Source: Pollenia angustigena
Lineage: Eukaryota > Arthropoda > Insecta > Diptera > Polleniidae
Direction: 5' to 3'
Assembly (NCBI GenBank): GCA_930367215.1
Contig: OV884056.1
Location: 119,409,194 to 119,473,193, forward strand
DNA length: 64,000 nt
The notes under the pieces are model-generated. The model was not told the origin of the DNA and made no database searches. It saw nothing but the letters and a program-made list of their open reading frames with translations. Positions 21,509 to 32,866 of the stretch are shown here, piece by piece (the first letter of the stretch is position 1; every line of letters starts with the position of its first letter). A program made the position numbers and the translations under genes.

Positions 21509-22709
21509 TTGCAATATTTATGTATATATGTGTTATATGAATCAAAATTCTATTCGATAATTTTTAACGAAAGCACGGATTTGTCGGGGAAAAGCCAGAT
21601 TTCCTTATCTTTAAGATATTTCAACATACAACAAAAAGTTTTTAGGGAAGAATTTATTGGCTTTGAAGAGGCTTCAAAAGATATTGATGACGTTGATGTG
21701 TCAATTGATGCGAAGGCACTATGATCAATAGTTGTTAAAGGTTTGACAAATTGTGGTCTTGACCTAAAAAATTGTGTAGGAGATGCAACAGATGGGTGTC
21801 CTCTGATGTCAGCAGAAAATAGAGCTGTTCAAAAATTCTGGAAAAGCGACAAATGCGAAACAAACGCATTGCTATTCCCATAAATCGAACAACTCAATTT
21901 CATTAATACAAAAAGTTGTATCACTTGTTAAAGAAACGACAAAATTTTTGAAATATAATCATCCCAAGCGAAAACAAAAATATCTGAGTGGAAAGGGAGT
22001 ATCTCAACCTTAATATTAAGGAACTCTTTTAGTACTTTTGAATTTATTTGCGAAATATACATATTAAGTGTGATACTTATTGTAACACAGCCACTTAATA
22101 TCATTTTACAACAGCAAGATATAGATCTTCAAAACGGATCAAGCCTTATCAAAATTTAAATCATGTGCCTTGAAGAAAAAAGAAATAAAGCCGAACTTAT
22201 TTGCGTTCAAATCGAGGTTCCAATCGAAAAGACAATATTGACAATGTTGAAGATTACTACCGAGTTGTAGTTACATTAATCTTAGTGAATTTATTTTAGA
22301 AGATCTCAAAACACTTTTCCCAATAGATATCCTAAATGTATTGAACATACCTAAACTTCTACCTCAAAGTGTAATCAAGTCATGTACTTATACAAAACTT
22401 TTAAAACCACAACTAGCGGATGATCTGATTATATTTGATAAACGCGATAAACACCTACTAACATCTAAACTTGAGCCTGATCTATCAGATAACGTTGTAG
22501 ATGCTTTAATGAACTGTGATGAAGATATCTACCCATATCTAAGAAAAATATTTAAAATTTTCATTTCAATGCTCGTCAGTAAAGCTACGAGCGGGAGGTC
22601 ATTTCCTACCGTTCGTCGAATTAAAACATGGCTCAGATCAACAATGACAGAAGATAGACTGTACTGTCTATATTTGCCTCACAAGGAAATCATAAATTGC
22701 TTATTTTAA
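21509..22709 (+). pseudogene. hAT transposase remnant (DUF4371 / hATC type)
   Basis: The first frame (21509-21724) includes FYSIIFNESTDLSGKSQISL and LRYFNIQQKV..EFIGF, the DDE-core region seen in ZMYM1-like hAT transposases. A decayed continuation follows (NCGLDLKNCVGDATDGC near 21750). The last frame (22341-22709) ends with SFPTVRRIKTWLRSTM and EDRL, the hAT C-terminal dimerisation region. Several stops and shifts lie between. The N-terminal zinc-finger part is missing. Confidence 0.85.
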
Positions 22710-22971
22710 AAGATTAATGTATATTGAACTGATCTTATATTTTATTTAACCTTTTTGCTGAGTTTTTTTACTTAGGGTTACGCCTTTTTTTATACAAAAT
22801 TTCTACATCCCACCCGCGATGGGCAATTTAGTATTGATAATGAAAATAATTTTTTTAGGCCATTCTAGCCAAAAAAGTTTCCGAACCAAATGCAATTTCT
22901 AAAGCTCCTCAAAAAAATTTCTTTTTTTTAATTTCCATACACATTATATATGGTACAGTTATTGTTTATAT

Positions 22972-23115
22972 AGAGTGCCCCGGTAGCCTAGATGCTAATG
23001 AGCTAGGTTATCAACGCCGGGGTTGCGGGTTCGATTCCCACAAGAGACTCTGGTTTCATTCCTGCAGACAAGCGCAGAGCTTCGCAGGGTTTAACTTAGG
23101 GAATTAAAATAAAAA
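22972..23115 (+). repeat. tRNA-derived SINE or tRNA pseudogene
   Basis: TAGCCTAGATGC (22984-22995) fits a pol III A box, and GGTTCGATTCC (23028-23038) is a perfect B box, spaced as in a tRNA. The flanking arms pair only partly. It is followed by a unique stretch and an A-rich tail (AATTAAAATAAAAAAAATAA), as in a SINE. It sits inside the hAT element after the transposase remnant. A reverse-complement fragment is at 12538. Confidence 0.65.
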
Positions 23116-24033
23116 AAATAAAAAATATATTTTAGCCCCCATATTCATAAATGATTATAAAATTGAATAAACGTTTATTAAGGAAAATTTTCATAGAAAA
23201 TTTGGTTTTCAAGCTTTTTTTATATTTAAAATATTTTTATGAATACAGGCATAAATACATAACAAAAATAACAACATCATCAATCACAACATCTATCATT
23301 TGCCATTAAAATTTAGTTTATTAAAAAAACCGCGAAATAGAGTCTCGATTTTTTTTGAGCTCTTCCGTACAAATGGTAAGATCTTGTTATATTCATGAAA
23401 TTATTAGAAAATACTTACAGTTTTGTAATTAAATGTTAATTTTGTATAGTAAGGAGAAAAATTTAAATTCAAAACTTTATCGCGTTTGGTGCGGAAACTT
23501 TCTTCACGGTCGCGAAAAAGTAATACATAATTTCTTAATATTTTTCACGGTCTATACGGCTATGTGATGAAGAATTTGATATTCGCAAAAATTGCAAAAA
23601 GTACTTACCCTAATTCACATATTGTTTTTAATAAAGTTTGAAAAACAAATTTTTTACTTTTTTGTATCATACAAAATTTCCCCCCCCCTAAGGCTCAAGC
23701 TGGATCCGCGCCTGTTGCCGATGAGCTAGAAATCTGGATAAGTTTCGGGGTTATGTAAAAAATTAATCAAGTTATTAAAAGAATACCAATTTTTATATTA
23801 TTCATATGCTACCAAATTTGCTGTATGCTGAAAAGCTTGCATACGACTTTCAACAAATAACATATTTGTCAACATACGTAAAAAATTTGTTGAAAAGTAA
23901 AAAATATATTTGGGGTATTCACAAGGTGTGCTATCATGTTATATTGTCATAATGTTCTAACATTTTACAATGGTTTAAAAATATTGTTGTTGCTTTGTAA
24001 ACAAAAAGTGTCTTACTGCCTGTTTAACGATAT

Positions 24034-24146
24034 CGAACGTCATCGTTCGCATAGAAAATTACATTTAAAACAAAAACAAAATTCGGACATTGTTCGAAGT
24101 TTGTTTTTGTTTTTAATGTAATTTTCTATGCGAACGATGACGTTCG
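24034..24146. repeat. 113-bp near-perfect palindrome
   Basis: CGAACGTCATCGTTCGCATA at the left is mirrored exactly at the right, and the match continues through AGAAAATTACAT and A-rich arms to a small centre. It is a strong hairpin or a very short MITE nested in the 23912-24653 element. Confidence 0.8.
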
Positions 24147-24430
24147 AAATTCATGAACTGGCTGTTAAATTAATAGAACGTTGCTTGCTATGTTTATTGT
24201 GCTGTCGTAATTAATCAGAAGAGACCAGAGCTGAGCGGCTAATCCTTATCGCGTTAGTTCTTGCAGCCGTCGCCGTTGATGGTATAATTTTATCCGGTTA
24301 ACATCAAAATTTGACCTGCGGCTAGCAATTTTTGCAAGAAATCACTTGCGGCGTCAAATGAGATCGGCTTATGACTCCGATGTTTGGTAAACAAACAAAA
24401 TAAAATTTATTTCTTATTTGCGTCTGCAAA

Positions 24431-24445
24431 ATGGAAAATAGTCAG
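24431..24445 (+). other. Possible first coding exon with canonical donor
   Basis: ATG GAA AAT AGT CAG is followed directly by GTAAGA, a good splice donor. It lies within a TIR element, so it may be the relic first exon of a transposase whose other exons were lost. Tentative. Confidence 0.25.
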
Positions 24446-24653
24446 GTAAGATCCAATTTAATTTATTAATTCATGGAAAAGAATTAAAAAATATTTTGAT
24501 GTAAGCTTATTATTTATTTTTTATATTTGTTTTAAATCAGCTGATTTAAATTCAAAATAGCATACTAAATTATGAGGGGTTGTTCACAACAGTCGTATTT
24601 TTTCATGTCATTATTTTAAGACATATGACTTTATGACACCTTGTGAATCGCCC

Positions 24654-25957
24654 AATAGACGATATGCTATAATTGAGAACAAAAGTTTGCTGACATCGTT
24701 AACAAATGCCTGTCATATGTTGGTAAGCATACGTTTGTTGAAAAAATTTGGTGTCTATACGATATGTTGGCACTGAAAGCTAATTTTTCAACATAAATTT
24801 GCTGATTCAAAATATCGGGTAGATTTAGCTTTAGATTGAAAACATTAAAAAATTGTTTCAATAGAAATTTGGAATAAAGACTTATCAGAAGTTATCAATC
24901 ATCGTATCTTTACCGAAAAACTTATTTGACAAAATAAATTTTAAAAACTAGATCGTTTTCCGTATCATATAAAATGAGATTTTTAAAATAAATAAATAAA
25001 TAATAATGTATGATGGGTAGTATGCAAAAATAATTGAATTAAGAGCGTAACAAAATCAGAAAATTTATAAAAAAAAAAAAGTAACATTGATATAAGGTTC
25101 TTTAAAATAGTATCCAGTGTATTTTTCAATGTGGAGTGCAGAGCGCAAAAATGCGCAGTTTTTTATACATTTAGACTTTTTTTAAGAAATAAAATCAAAA
25201 ATTCGAAAACGAATCTGGGTAAGAAGGTAGTTTTTAAAAATTATTCGCTTAGAAGACTGAGTTGACTTAAGGTATTCCAGTTCAATTCCAAATATCCAAT
25301 TTGAATAAACGTTTAAGACATTTCTCCTTTGCCTCAAACAAATACAAAATTTTTCCATATTCTGACTTATATTCACATAGGAAATCACTCCGATAAAAAC
25401 TGATTTTTTTTCATGACACTCTACTCATTTTGCATACTTGATTAAATGAATCTTTTGCAAAATTTAATTGACTGATCTCATACGTTCTAGGTTTTACGAT
25501 AATCAGCCTTCTTATGACTATTGCACGATTAAAAATCGCAGAAAGCCAGATTTCTTAAGGTGTTCCGAAGCTCGTGCGTTTCGCTTTCGATTTGTCATAG
25601 ATTCTTACAAAAATTCCAGTTCTCTTCAGAATACTATTGCAATTTAAAGCCGCCAAACTTGCGATTTCGATTTACAGTACACGTATTATGCGATTTCAAG
25701 TCAAAAACACAAATGTTAAGCGTTTTGTGATTGTCTACTATAATATAAACACACTACTAGAATAAGGCTAAATATGGAAAATGTAAATAGAGGTAAAATA
25801 CACTTGTTTACTCTTTTTTATAAAAATCTTTTATTTTGCGATTTCTTTTTACCAAAAATTTAGGAAAATAATTTTTGGCTATTTTCAGTATGCTATTTGG
25901 CGATGAAGGTAAAAAAAAAAATTTGACAGCCCTGCTCTGTGTATTTCCAATAAGCAC
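24654..25957. other. AT-rich DNA, no recognised feature
   Basis: Includes CATACG/TATGTTG motifs that mirror 23830-23880, suggesting that the 742-bp element sits inside a weak palindrome. No frame with family resemblance. Confidence 0.45.
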
Positions 25958-26757
25958 GAAGGTTTGATTTCAAATTGAAAATGATTTGAAATCAAACGTT
26001 TTCTCAAACGACAAACGTTTGATAATGATTTAAAAATCATTTGAAAATCATAGCGTTCTCAACAAAAAGGGGAAATTATTTTCAAATTGAAAAATGCCTT
26101 TATTTTCAACTTGCTTTCAAACGTAATTCTCAAATGTTTTTCAAATGTGGATTATAATACATTCCACATTGTATTAAAAAATATTTTATTTTTTTTAATA
26201 TAAATTTATTATTTATTTAAATAAACTGTGAGATAAACATTCGGCACCATAGCTTAAGGATTAAATAATGTCCTCTAATTCTTGGAAAGACAAACTACTT
26301 GGCTCCCTTTTATTTTGAGGATTGTAGCACCGCGATCGTTCAACAAACTTTCTTCACTTTCCCGTTTTATTTTCCTTTTTTTTTCGTATTTTTAATCATT
26401 GAAATTACTCACAAATAATTTTTATTTTTCACAAGAAATAAGCTGTTCACTTTATATTAAAATTTATTTTTAATAGTAAAACACATGTAACCGCAAAGTA
26501 AAAAATTTAACTTTAATCGCCATTTTTAATGATTACATTTATTTTTCGCTTGTGTATTGCCAAGTTTATTTTTGATTTGATTTAACATTTGACATCAAAT
26601 TGATAAAACATTTGATATCAAATGTTTATTTTCAAATCATTATCAATTTGAATTTAAACGTTAAATCAAACAATTGAAAAACGTTTGAGAATTGTGTTTG
26701 ATGTCAAATGACAAAGTCATTTCATATCAAAGGTTTGACTTCGTGTTTGTTGGGTTA
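25958..26757 (-). mobile_element. ~800-bp MITE, copy in opposite orientation to 27324-28125
   Basis: The right end CTTCGTGTTTGTTGGG matches the other copy's TIR; the left end is worn (CCAATAAGCACGAAGG). The interior is rich in alternating TTTGAT/ATCAAA motifs (ACATTTGATATCAAATGT) and shares GACCGCGATCGTTCAACAAA-like segments with the partner. No protein. Confidence 0.8.
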
Positions 26758-27256
26758 GGCTTTTGCAAAAGTACAAAAATCAAATACTCAAACACATTTT
26801 TCGTGTATTTGTTTTATTATTCCTTCTCTTTACAAAAAAAATTGCTGTTCTCTTTTATAAGAAACAAACACAATAAATATTGTTTCTGTGTCAAATAAGT
26901 AAAGCAACCCTGCAAGCGATTTGGTAGTCGACTACAAAAATAACGCATTTACAATTAACTTTTAAACAACTAACTATAAGCTAACTATAAATGAATGCAT
27001 AAGTTCCCCGAAATCAATGCGAGTGAATTCTCTGCCGTAATTTTTTTTATTTTCGTTTGTTTCTTGTCTTTGTTTTCTTTGGTTATTTCGTATTTTGATT
27101 TTTATAACCGTTTATTGTTTTGTATTTGCAAAATTTTTGTGTCACAGTGACGCCTGCCGATCAATTGTCTAAAAAAGGGATTGCTGTTCGGTTTTAACCG
27201 ACATCGAAACCGCGGTTTTAAATGCCTAAAACCGAAACCGAAAACCGACAAAAAAA

Positions 27257-28203
27257 CCTAGGTTTTAGGATTTACTTTAACAATATATTTATGCTTAAAG
27301 AAATTGCAAATTATACATAATCCCAACAAACACGAAGTCAAACCTTTGATATGAAATGACTTTATCATTTGACATCAAACACAATTCTCAAACGTTTTTC
27401 AGTTGTTTGATTTAACATTTAAATTTAAATTGATAATGATTTGAAAATAAACATTTGATATCAAATGTTTTATCAATTTGATGTCAAATGTTAAATTCAA
27501 ATCAAAAATAAACTTGGCAATACTTAAGCGAAAAATAAATGGTATCATTAAAAATGCCGATTAAAGTTGCATTTTTTACTTTGTGATTACATGTGTTTTA
27601 CTATTAAAAATAAATTTTAATATAAAGTGAACAGCTTATTTCTTGTGAAAAATAAAAATTATTTGTGAGTAATTACAATGATTAAAAATACGAAAAAAGG
27701 AAAATAAAACGGGAATGTGAAGAAAGTTTGTTGAACGATCGCGGTGCTACAATCCTCAAAATAAAAGGGAGCCAAGTAGTTTGTCTTTCCAAGAATTAGA
27801 AACGGAAAGAACATTTTTTCATCTTTAAGCTATGGTGCTGAATGTTTATCTCACAGTTTATTTAAATAAATAATAAATTTAAATTAAAAAAAAATAAAAT
27901 ATTTTTATTTATATTCCACATTGTATTGTAATCCACATTTGAGAATTACGTTTGAAAGCAAGTTGAAAATAAAGGCATTTTTCAATTTGAAAATAATTTC
28001 CCCTTTTTGTTGAGAACGCTATGATTTTCAAATGATTTTCAAATCATTATCAAACGTTTGTCGTTTGAGAAAACGTTTGATTTCAAATCATTTTCAATTT
28101 GAAGTCAAACCTCCGTGTTTGTTGGGATACTGGAATACCTCGGTTTTAGGATTTACTTTAACAATATATTTATGCTTAAAGAAATTGCAAATTATACATA
28201 ATA
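27257..28203. repeat. 65-bp direct repeat around a MITE
   Basis: GGTTTTAGGATTTACTTTAA through AATTGCAAATTATACATAAT occurs at 27260-27323 and again at 28141-28203, almost unchanged. ATACTGG follows both the MITE (28126) and the second copy (28201). This suggests that the target was tandemly duplicated and the MITE then landed in the first copy. Confidence 0.75.
27324..28125 (+). mobile_element. ~800-bp MITE with CCCAACAAACACG ends
   Basis: TIRs are CCCAACAAACACGAAG and, by reverse complement of the right end, CCCAACAAACACGGAG. The next-door duplicated target shows the empty site ACATAATACTGG, so the insertion caused either no duplication or at most AT. Same family as 25958-26757. Confidence 0.8.
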
Positions 28204-28448
28204 CTGGCTTATTCTGAATTGCGATGCGAAAATCAATGCAATGCGCAAATGAAATGCGATGCTAAAGAAAATTGGTATTTTGTTAGACTTTCGCAATCGC
28301 ATCCGTATTTTATTTCAAATCGTGGCAACGCTGCTCAAATATATGTACTTCAGTGTCAATAAACGTCAAATTAAAAATAAATAAATTGTTTGTGTTTGGC
28401 TGTGAAAATTGTTTAAATAATTTATTAAGAACATTCTGTAATAAAAAA

Positions 28449-29502
28449 AAGGCAAAAGTGCACTTTACGGGGCGTACGAAAAAAAAAAAAAAAAATTGGA
28501 CCCCCTCTGGAATAAAAAAATAAAAAAAATCAAAATTAAAATTTAAGGGGGCTGAGGCCCCTGGGACCCCATGGATCAAAAAAAGCGGCCCGCCCACTTA
28601 GTGGTATGTGTGGGTACTCAAATTAAAGGTAATTGTGTAAAAAATACGAAATTAATAAAATTTAGGTCGAGCGGGACTTCTGGGTCCCTCTGGGGGGTAA
28701 AATATAGCCCCTCGCACCCTTATAACTATCTGTGGGTACTCGAATGAAAGGTATTTTGCTTACGATTGTATTGTTTAAGGGAATAGCTACGTAGACAAAC
28801 AATTTGTTATAAAAATCGCGGGATTTTTTTTATATTTTTGTAATTAAAGCTGTTTTGTATAGCCGGCCTTCGGCCGGGCGCAAAGATTTTTTCCTCTCTG
28901 GTATAACAAAGACCGGCTTCGCTAACTAAAGCTTTTCTGTATAGCCGGCCTTCGGCCGGGCGCAAGGATTTTCTCCTCTATGGTATAACAAAGACCGGCT
29001 TCGCTAACTAAAGCTTTTCTGTATAGCCGGCCTTCGGCCGGGCGCAAGGATTTTCTCCTCTATTGTATAACAAAGACCGGCTTCGCTAACTAAAACTTCT
29101 CTGAATATAAAAGATACATAAATTAACCTAGAGAGGAAAATATTAAACGAATACAAAAACAAAATACATATTTGCAATCGTGAGCAAATTACCTTTAATT
29201 TGAGTACCCACACAGATATACATAAGTGTTATGGGGGGGCACTTTTTTTGCCCCAGAGGGCCCTAGAAGAGCCGCCGACCGAAAATTTTATTATTTTTGT
29301 TTTTGTTGCACAATTACCTTTAATTTGAGTACCCACACATACCATTTAGTGGGCGGGGCGGTTTTTTGGACCCAGGGGTCCCCACGGGCCTCAGCCCCCT
29401 TAAATATTAATTTTGGTATTTTTTTTTTTTAATTCTGGATCGGGTGGCATATTTTTTATATTTTTTTTTCGTACGCCCCGTAAAGTGCACTTCAGCCAAA
29501 AA
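28449..29502. mobile_element. Long-TIR element with GC-rich internal tandem repeats
   Basis: Ends share GTGCACTTTACGGGGCGTAC followed by an A-run. The arms stay inverted-repeat for about 200 bp, including GGTACTCAAATTAAAGGTAA and the GGGGGCTGAGGCCCCTGGGA region. It interrupts the Harbinger derivative. A relative lies at 60813-61330. The GC-rich arms stand out sharply against the AT-rich surroundings. Confidence 0.75.
28855..29100. repeat. 82-bp tandem repeat with GC hairpin, three copies
   Basis: AGCCGGCCTTCGGCCGGGCG starts at 28861, 28943 and 29025 (period 82). CCGGCC TTC GGCCGG is a perfect 6-bp hairpin, and GACCGGCTTCGCTAACTAAA follows in each unit. The same repeat occurs inverted at about 61050-61310. 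Confidence 0.9.
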
Positions 29503-29572
29503 AAATAATAAAAATGGATTTTGTGGCACTGTGGTTCGACGACGAAGAAAATGAAAATGTTATGAGCGTACT

Positions 29573-29845
29573 TTAAAACCGGCCCAAACCTATTAAAATA
29601 CAAGTTAAAGTCAAATATTTTTGAACTGGTTTATATATTTCATACTTTTTCCATTCTGCAGCTTCTCTAACAGGTGGTCCATTGATATTTAGTTCTTCAG
29701 TTAACGTTTGCCACAAAGTATTTACCGACTGATGTGCATTTGGTGTTTTCAAATGGACTCTTGCCAATTGGCTGTGCTTATTCATATATTCTATCATTAT
29801 TTCAAATTGACGCGGTTTGGTGGTCTTATTGCTTGCTTCCCTGAA
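29573..29845 (-). pseudogene. Zeste/Myb-like DNA-binding ORF of a Harbinger element
   Basis: Minus-strand frame with PRQFEIMIEYMN, LWQTLTEELNINGPP and EWKKYEIYKP. This matches the zeste/Myb-SANT-like DNA-binding domain carried by insect Harbinger partner proteins, which bind the TIRs and help import the transposase. It is preceded by a good splice acceptor (TTAATTCAG). No C-terminal part or first exon identified, so it is probably a partial gene. Confidence 0.7.
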
Positions 29846-30111
29846 TTAAATAATAAATATATGATGAATAAAAAAATAAAATATTATCTTTTACTAACAT
29901 GTTTGTATTTTGCGAATGCTATATTGTTATCGAATAAATTTTGCGAATTTGACATTTGTTTTCGCAATGTAGAATACCGACTTGTCACTTTTTCGCATTT
30001 CAAATGCGATTAAAAAAAACCTTTGCGAATATCGCAATACAGAATAGCAATTGTTCGCATTTATGCATTTTCGCATCGCATTGATTTTCGCATCGCAATT
30101 TAGAATAAGCC

Positions 30112-30823
30112 TCCTGGAACTTCATATACAAAAACTTTATACATAACAGCTTGCAACAATGTATTAAGAAGTATTAAGAAGAACAAATGTTAGTTTTTTA
30201 ACTCTTAAATAGACGCCTTATTTGTGTGGCACAAACTACCACCTGGGCCTGGCTGGGACCAATAGTATATTGTATGGAGTTTTTGTGGCTATAGAAAAAA
30301 CTCACACTAACGAGTTTAATGTTTAATTTAGAGTTTAATTTAATGGCTATAGCAGGAAAATTTTGTCGGGAAGTGGAATAATTCTTCGAAAAAACAGTAA
30401 AGAAAGAGTTCGTATGTGTTGCATATGCTTTTTGATACGTTTCATTTTGATTTTATAAACAAAATTTTCATTTGGCCATGGACGCCCACGGTGTTTACAC
30501 TTTTTTCTAATTTTCTTGTAAAAAACACTTTGATTGAGGAAAACATAATGTTTCGTTTTGATATACTTAATAAAATTTATAAAAAAAAAAACTGGAAACA
30601 AGTCCAAAAACTTCCTGGCCAGGCCCAGGTATACAAGGGTTAATAAAAGTACCTGCATTGAAACAAATAAAAAAGATATATTTTTTATGTTTAACTTTGA
30701 CATTTTCAAAACCGAAACCGACCGGTTTTAATCATTTTAAAACCGAAACCGCTGTTTCACATTTTTACGGTTTTTAGCAAACTCTAGTCTGAAATGAGGG
30801 AGATGCGGACATTAGAAATGCCT
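30112..30823. other. AT-rich DNA with CCGAAACCG-type termini
   Basis: AAAACCGAAACCG motifs near 30711-30775 are inverted relative to 27190-27250, so they may be the two ends of an older element spanning 27.2-30.8 kb. TGGCCAGGCCCAGG at 30618 and CCTGGGCCTGGCTGGGACC at 30242 are also partly inverted. No gene seen; the 120-codon frame at 30347-30709 is unassigned. Confidence 0.4.
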
Positions 30824-30946
30824 TTAACGGCCATTTTCACCAAGTTCCGTTAAAGCTAACTTTCAATTAAAGTTCCGGTTACCAATATGTTTTGACAGCT
30901 ATAACCGATAGTTAATTATAACCGAACTTGGTGAAAATCGCCGTAA
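30824..30946. mobile_element. ~123-bp MITE
   Basis: Left TTAACGGCCATTTTCACCAA and right (reverse complement) TTTACGGCGATTTTCACCAA are inverted repeats of about 22 bp. AGTTCCG-GTTA motifs recur inside. The target duplication is not clear. Confidence 0.65.
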
Positions 30947-32557
30947 ATTTGTAAAAAAAAAAGTCCATGCAGAATGCATAAAAAATAGAAGTAAAAATAC
31001 TTAAAATATTAACATAAGTGAATTCAAAATAAAAAGAAAAATATTAAAAATACTAAAATAAAATAGTTTTTAATAATTAAAAATAAAATCTTTTCCTTAT
31101 TAAGCTTATGGTGTATTAACATAAAGTTAGCTAAAAGCTTACTACTACCATACTAACTTTTAACTAACTTCTACCTAACTCACGTTAAGCTAACTACTAA
31201 GTAGCTAACTTAAAGTTAGTTGAAAAGTCATGCAGAGTCGGAAAATTGACTACTTCCTATGACATGCCAATGCTAAAATAGTCAGTTCGCTCTATTAAAA
31301 ATAATCCAGGCAGCAACCACAACGAGTTTAAAAAAAGTTAACTTAAAGTAAGATTAATGTTAACTGAGTTGCTTGCAGGGAAGTTTTAAGCATGGTAAGA
31401 AGTAAGCAAAATAAAAACCAGCACATGCACATGCTTGGAGTTAAGACAAGCAGTTCTTAAACCATTTACTAAAGTACTTAAGTATTTTTGTAATCTTTAT
31501 TTTGTTTGTATGAAATTTCGCTTTTATTTAATTTGATGTTGAGATCAAATAATGAACATATCAATAGTTATATATACCTAGATACGAATGTAAATACATA
31601 CATATGTATATTCCATAAAATTTACTGCTAAATTAATGCTAAAAATAAAAACCAAGAGAATTTCCGTAAAAATATTTACCTACATAGCGTCATTTAAATT
31701 TACAAAAGCCATAAGTTGCGTTGGAAAAATTTTACAGGAGAAGAAAAGGGCTCTTAAATCAAAACTTGAAAAATTTTTAAGTCTTTTTTTCGTATCGCCT
31801 GCAATTTTTCGCATGTTACTTTTTTTATCCCCTCTAGGGAGAATATGGCTTCCACAAAGCATCGCCATCTAATTGACACGATTCGTCGCTGCTTTGTTTA
31901 CGTCTTCCCATGTCAGGTAATTAAGCCTTACTTATGCTAACGTTTTTTTAACCATTAATGGAAACATATACTTCTTTAAAATAAAAACAATTTTTTATAT
32001 AAGTAAAAAATTAAATTTTATTAAAACAAAATTCAGTAACTTAAAAATTCAATTCTGGGTGAGTATTTAATATCCTATTTTGTGTGGTCAGAAAATAAAT
32101 TAATGAATCCATTAAGTTGTCAGTCATTAATTACACTGGTTTACAGCCAAAAAATACCAAGAACACCACATGCCTAGATAAGTTAATTGAGACCTCCTGA
32201 ACACGAAAAACGCTGTAATTTTTTTTTCCTAAGTACCGTTTTTTAGATAACGGTACTTTTGTGTTTTTTGGTGTATGGTCCCACTCAAACCCTTGTGGAG
32301 CCCAACCAAAAAGTCCGATAGAAATAAATGGCATATCTGATAAGAAATGGCTGAGTAATGGCACCTCAAATTTGTCTATTTTTTACGTTTTTTTCAAATT
32401 GTTCATTTTTATTTCGTTTTTTTTTTTACGTTATATTAAATATCTGGAATGTTTTATTGTTTAACCAAATAGTATATTTAATTACCAAAATTTTAAGCGT
32501 AATTTGAAAAAAATCAAATAAGTTGTCTCCGCGCAAAAAATATAGACGCTTGAAATC
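30947..32557. other. Unassigned DNA with one possible short exon
   Basis: 31080-31240 is rich in TTAGCTAACTT-type inverted motifs. At 31845-31916, an ATG-initiated 24-codon stretch (MASTKHRHLIDTIRRCF..) sits between a plausible acceptor (CCCCTCTAG, 31837) and donor (CAG/GTAATT, 31917). It is less AT-rich than its surroundings. I cannot link it to other exons or to a family. Confidence 0.3.
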
Positions 32558-32866
32558 TTAAATATATCGGCAGACTTTTTTGAAACCTTCATCATTCACG
32601 ATTCTAAAGGGCCTGAAGTTTCGAACAACCCACTTTGTACAAAACTTTACAGCATGCTTTTTTATATCTCCACTTACACTAATATTTTCTGAATTTTTCT
32701 CAGCTTCAATATAACACTTGTGTTTATTAAGATTTGATGTAGATCTTGCATCGTACTTGAGAACGGCAAAACAAAGTCGACAACCAACCACTCTTTTTAC
32801 TTCTTCCCCATTTTCGTTTTCAATCTTTCCTATAATGTTCCATATCTTACTATGCCCCCTTTTCAT
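32558..32866 (-). pseudogene. hAT (hobo/Hermes-like) transposase N-terminus with BED finger
   Basis: The frame opens with MKRGHSKIWNIIGKIE. It contains a BED-type zinc finger (CRLC..NLNKHKC) and then KFCTKWVVRNFRPFRIV..GF, the segment that follows the finger in hobo/Hermes transposases. About 100 residues survive of an expected ~600. The rest of the gene would lie to the left but is not found. Known role: DNA binding by a cut-and-paste transposase. Confidence 0.75.

Larger units (their letters stand above)
21148..23714 (+). mobile_element. hAT element with perfect 8-bp target duplication
   Basis: TIRs are CAGGCACGGATTCAG (left) and CAGGCGCGGATCCAG (right, reverse complement), each followed by a run of G. 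TTGCCGAT occurs at 21140-21147 and 23715-23722. Element length is 2567 bp. It contains remnants of a ZMYM1/DUF4371-type hAT transposase and a tRNA-derived SINE. CAG..CTG ends and an 8-bp duplication define the hAT superfamily. Confidence 0.92.
23912..24653. mobile_element. 742-bp TIR element
   Basis: Left end GGGGTATTCACAAGGTG and right end (reverse complement) GGGCGATTCACAAGGTG. The target duplication is not clear. The interior carries a long palindrome (24034-24146) and a small start-codon exon candidate (24431-24445). Likely a deletion derivative of a larger DNA transposon of unknown family. Confidence 0.65.
28206..30111. mobile_element. PIF/Harbinger deletion derivative with ~40-bp TIRs
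   Basis: Left GGCTTATTCTGAATTGCGAT and right (reverse complement) GGCTTATTCTAAATTGCGAT begin long matching TIRs rich in GCGAT/GCAAT. Inside are a zeste/Myb-like ORF on the minus strand and, at 29514, a plus-strand start (MDFVALWFDDEENE) that resembles a transposase N-terminus but stops after 20 codons. The transposase core has been lost. A second element (28449-29502) is inserted within it. Confidence 0.7.
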
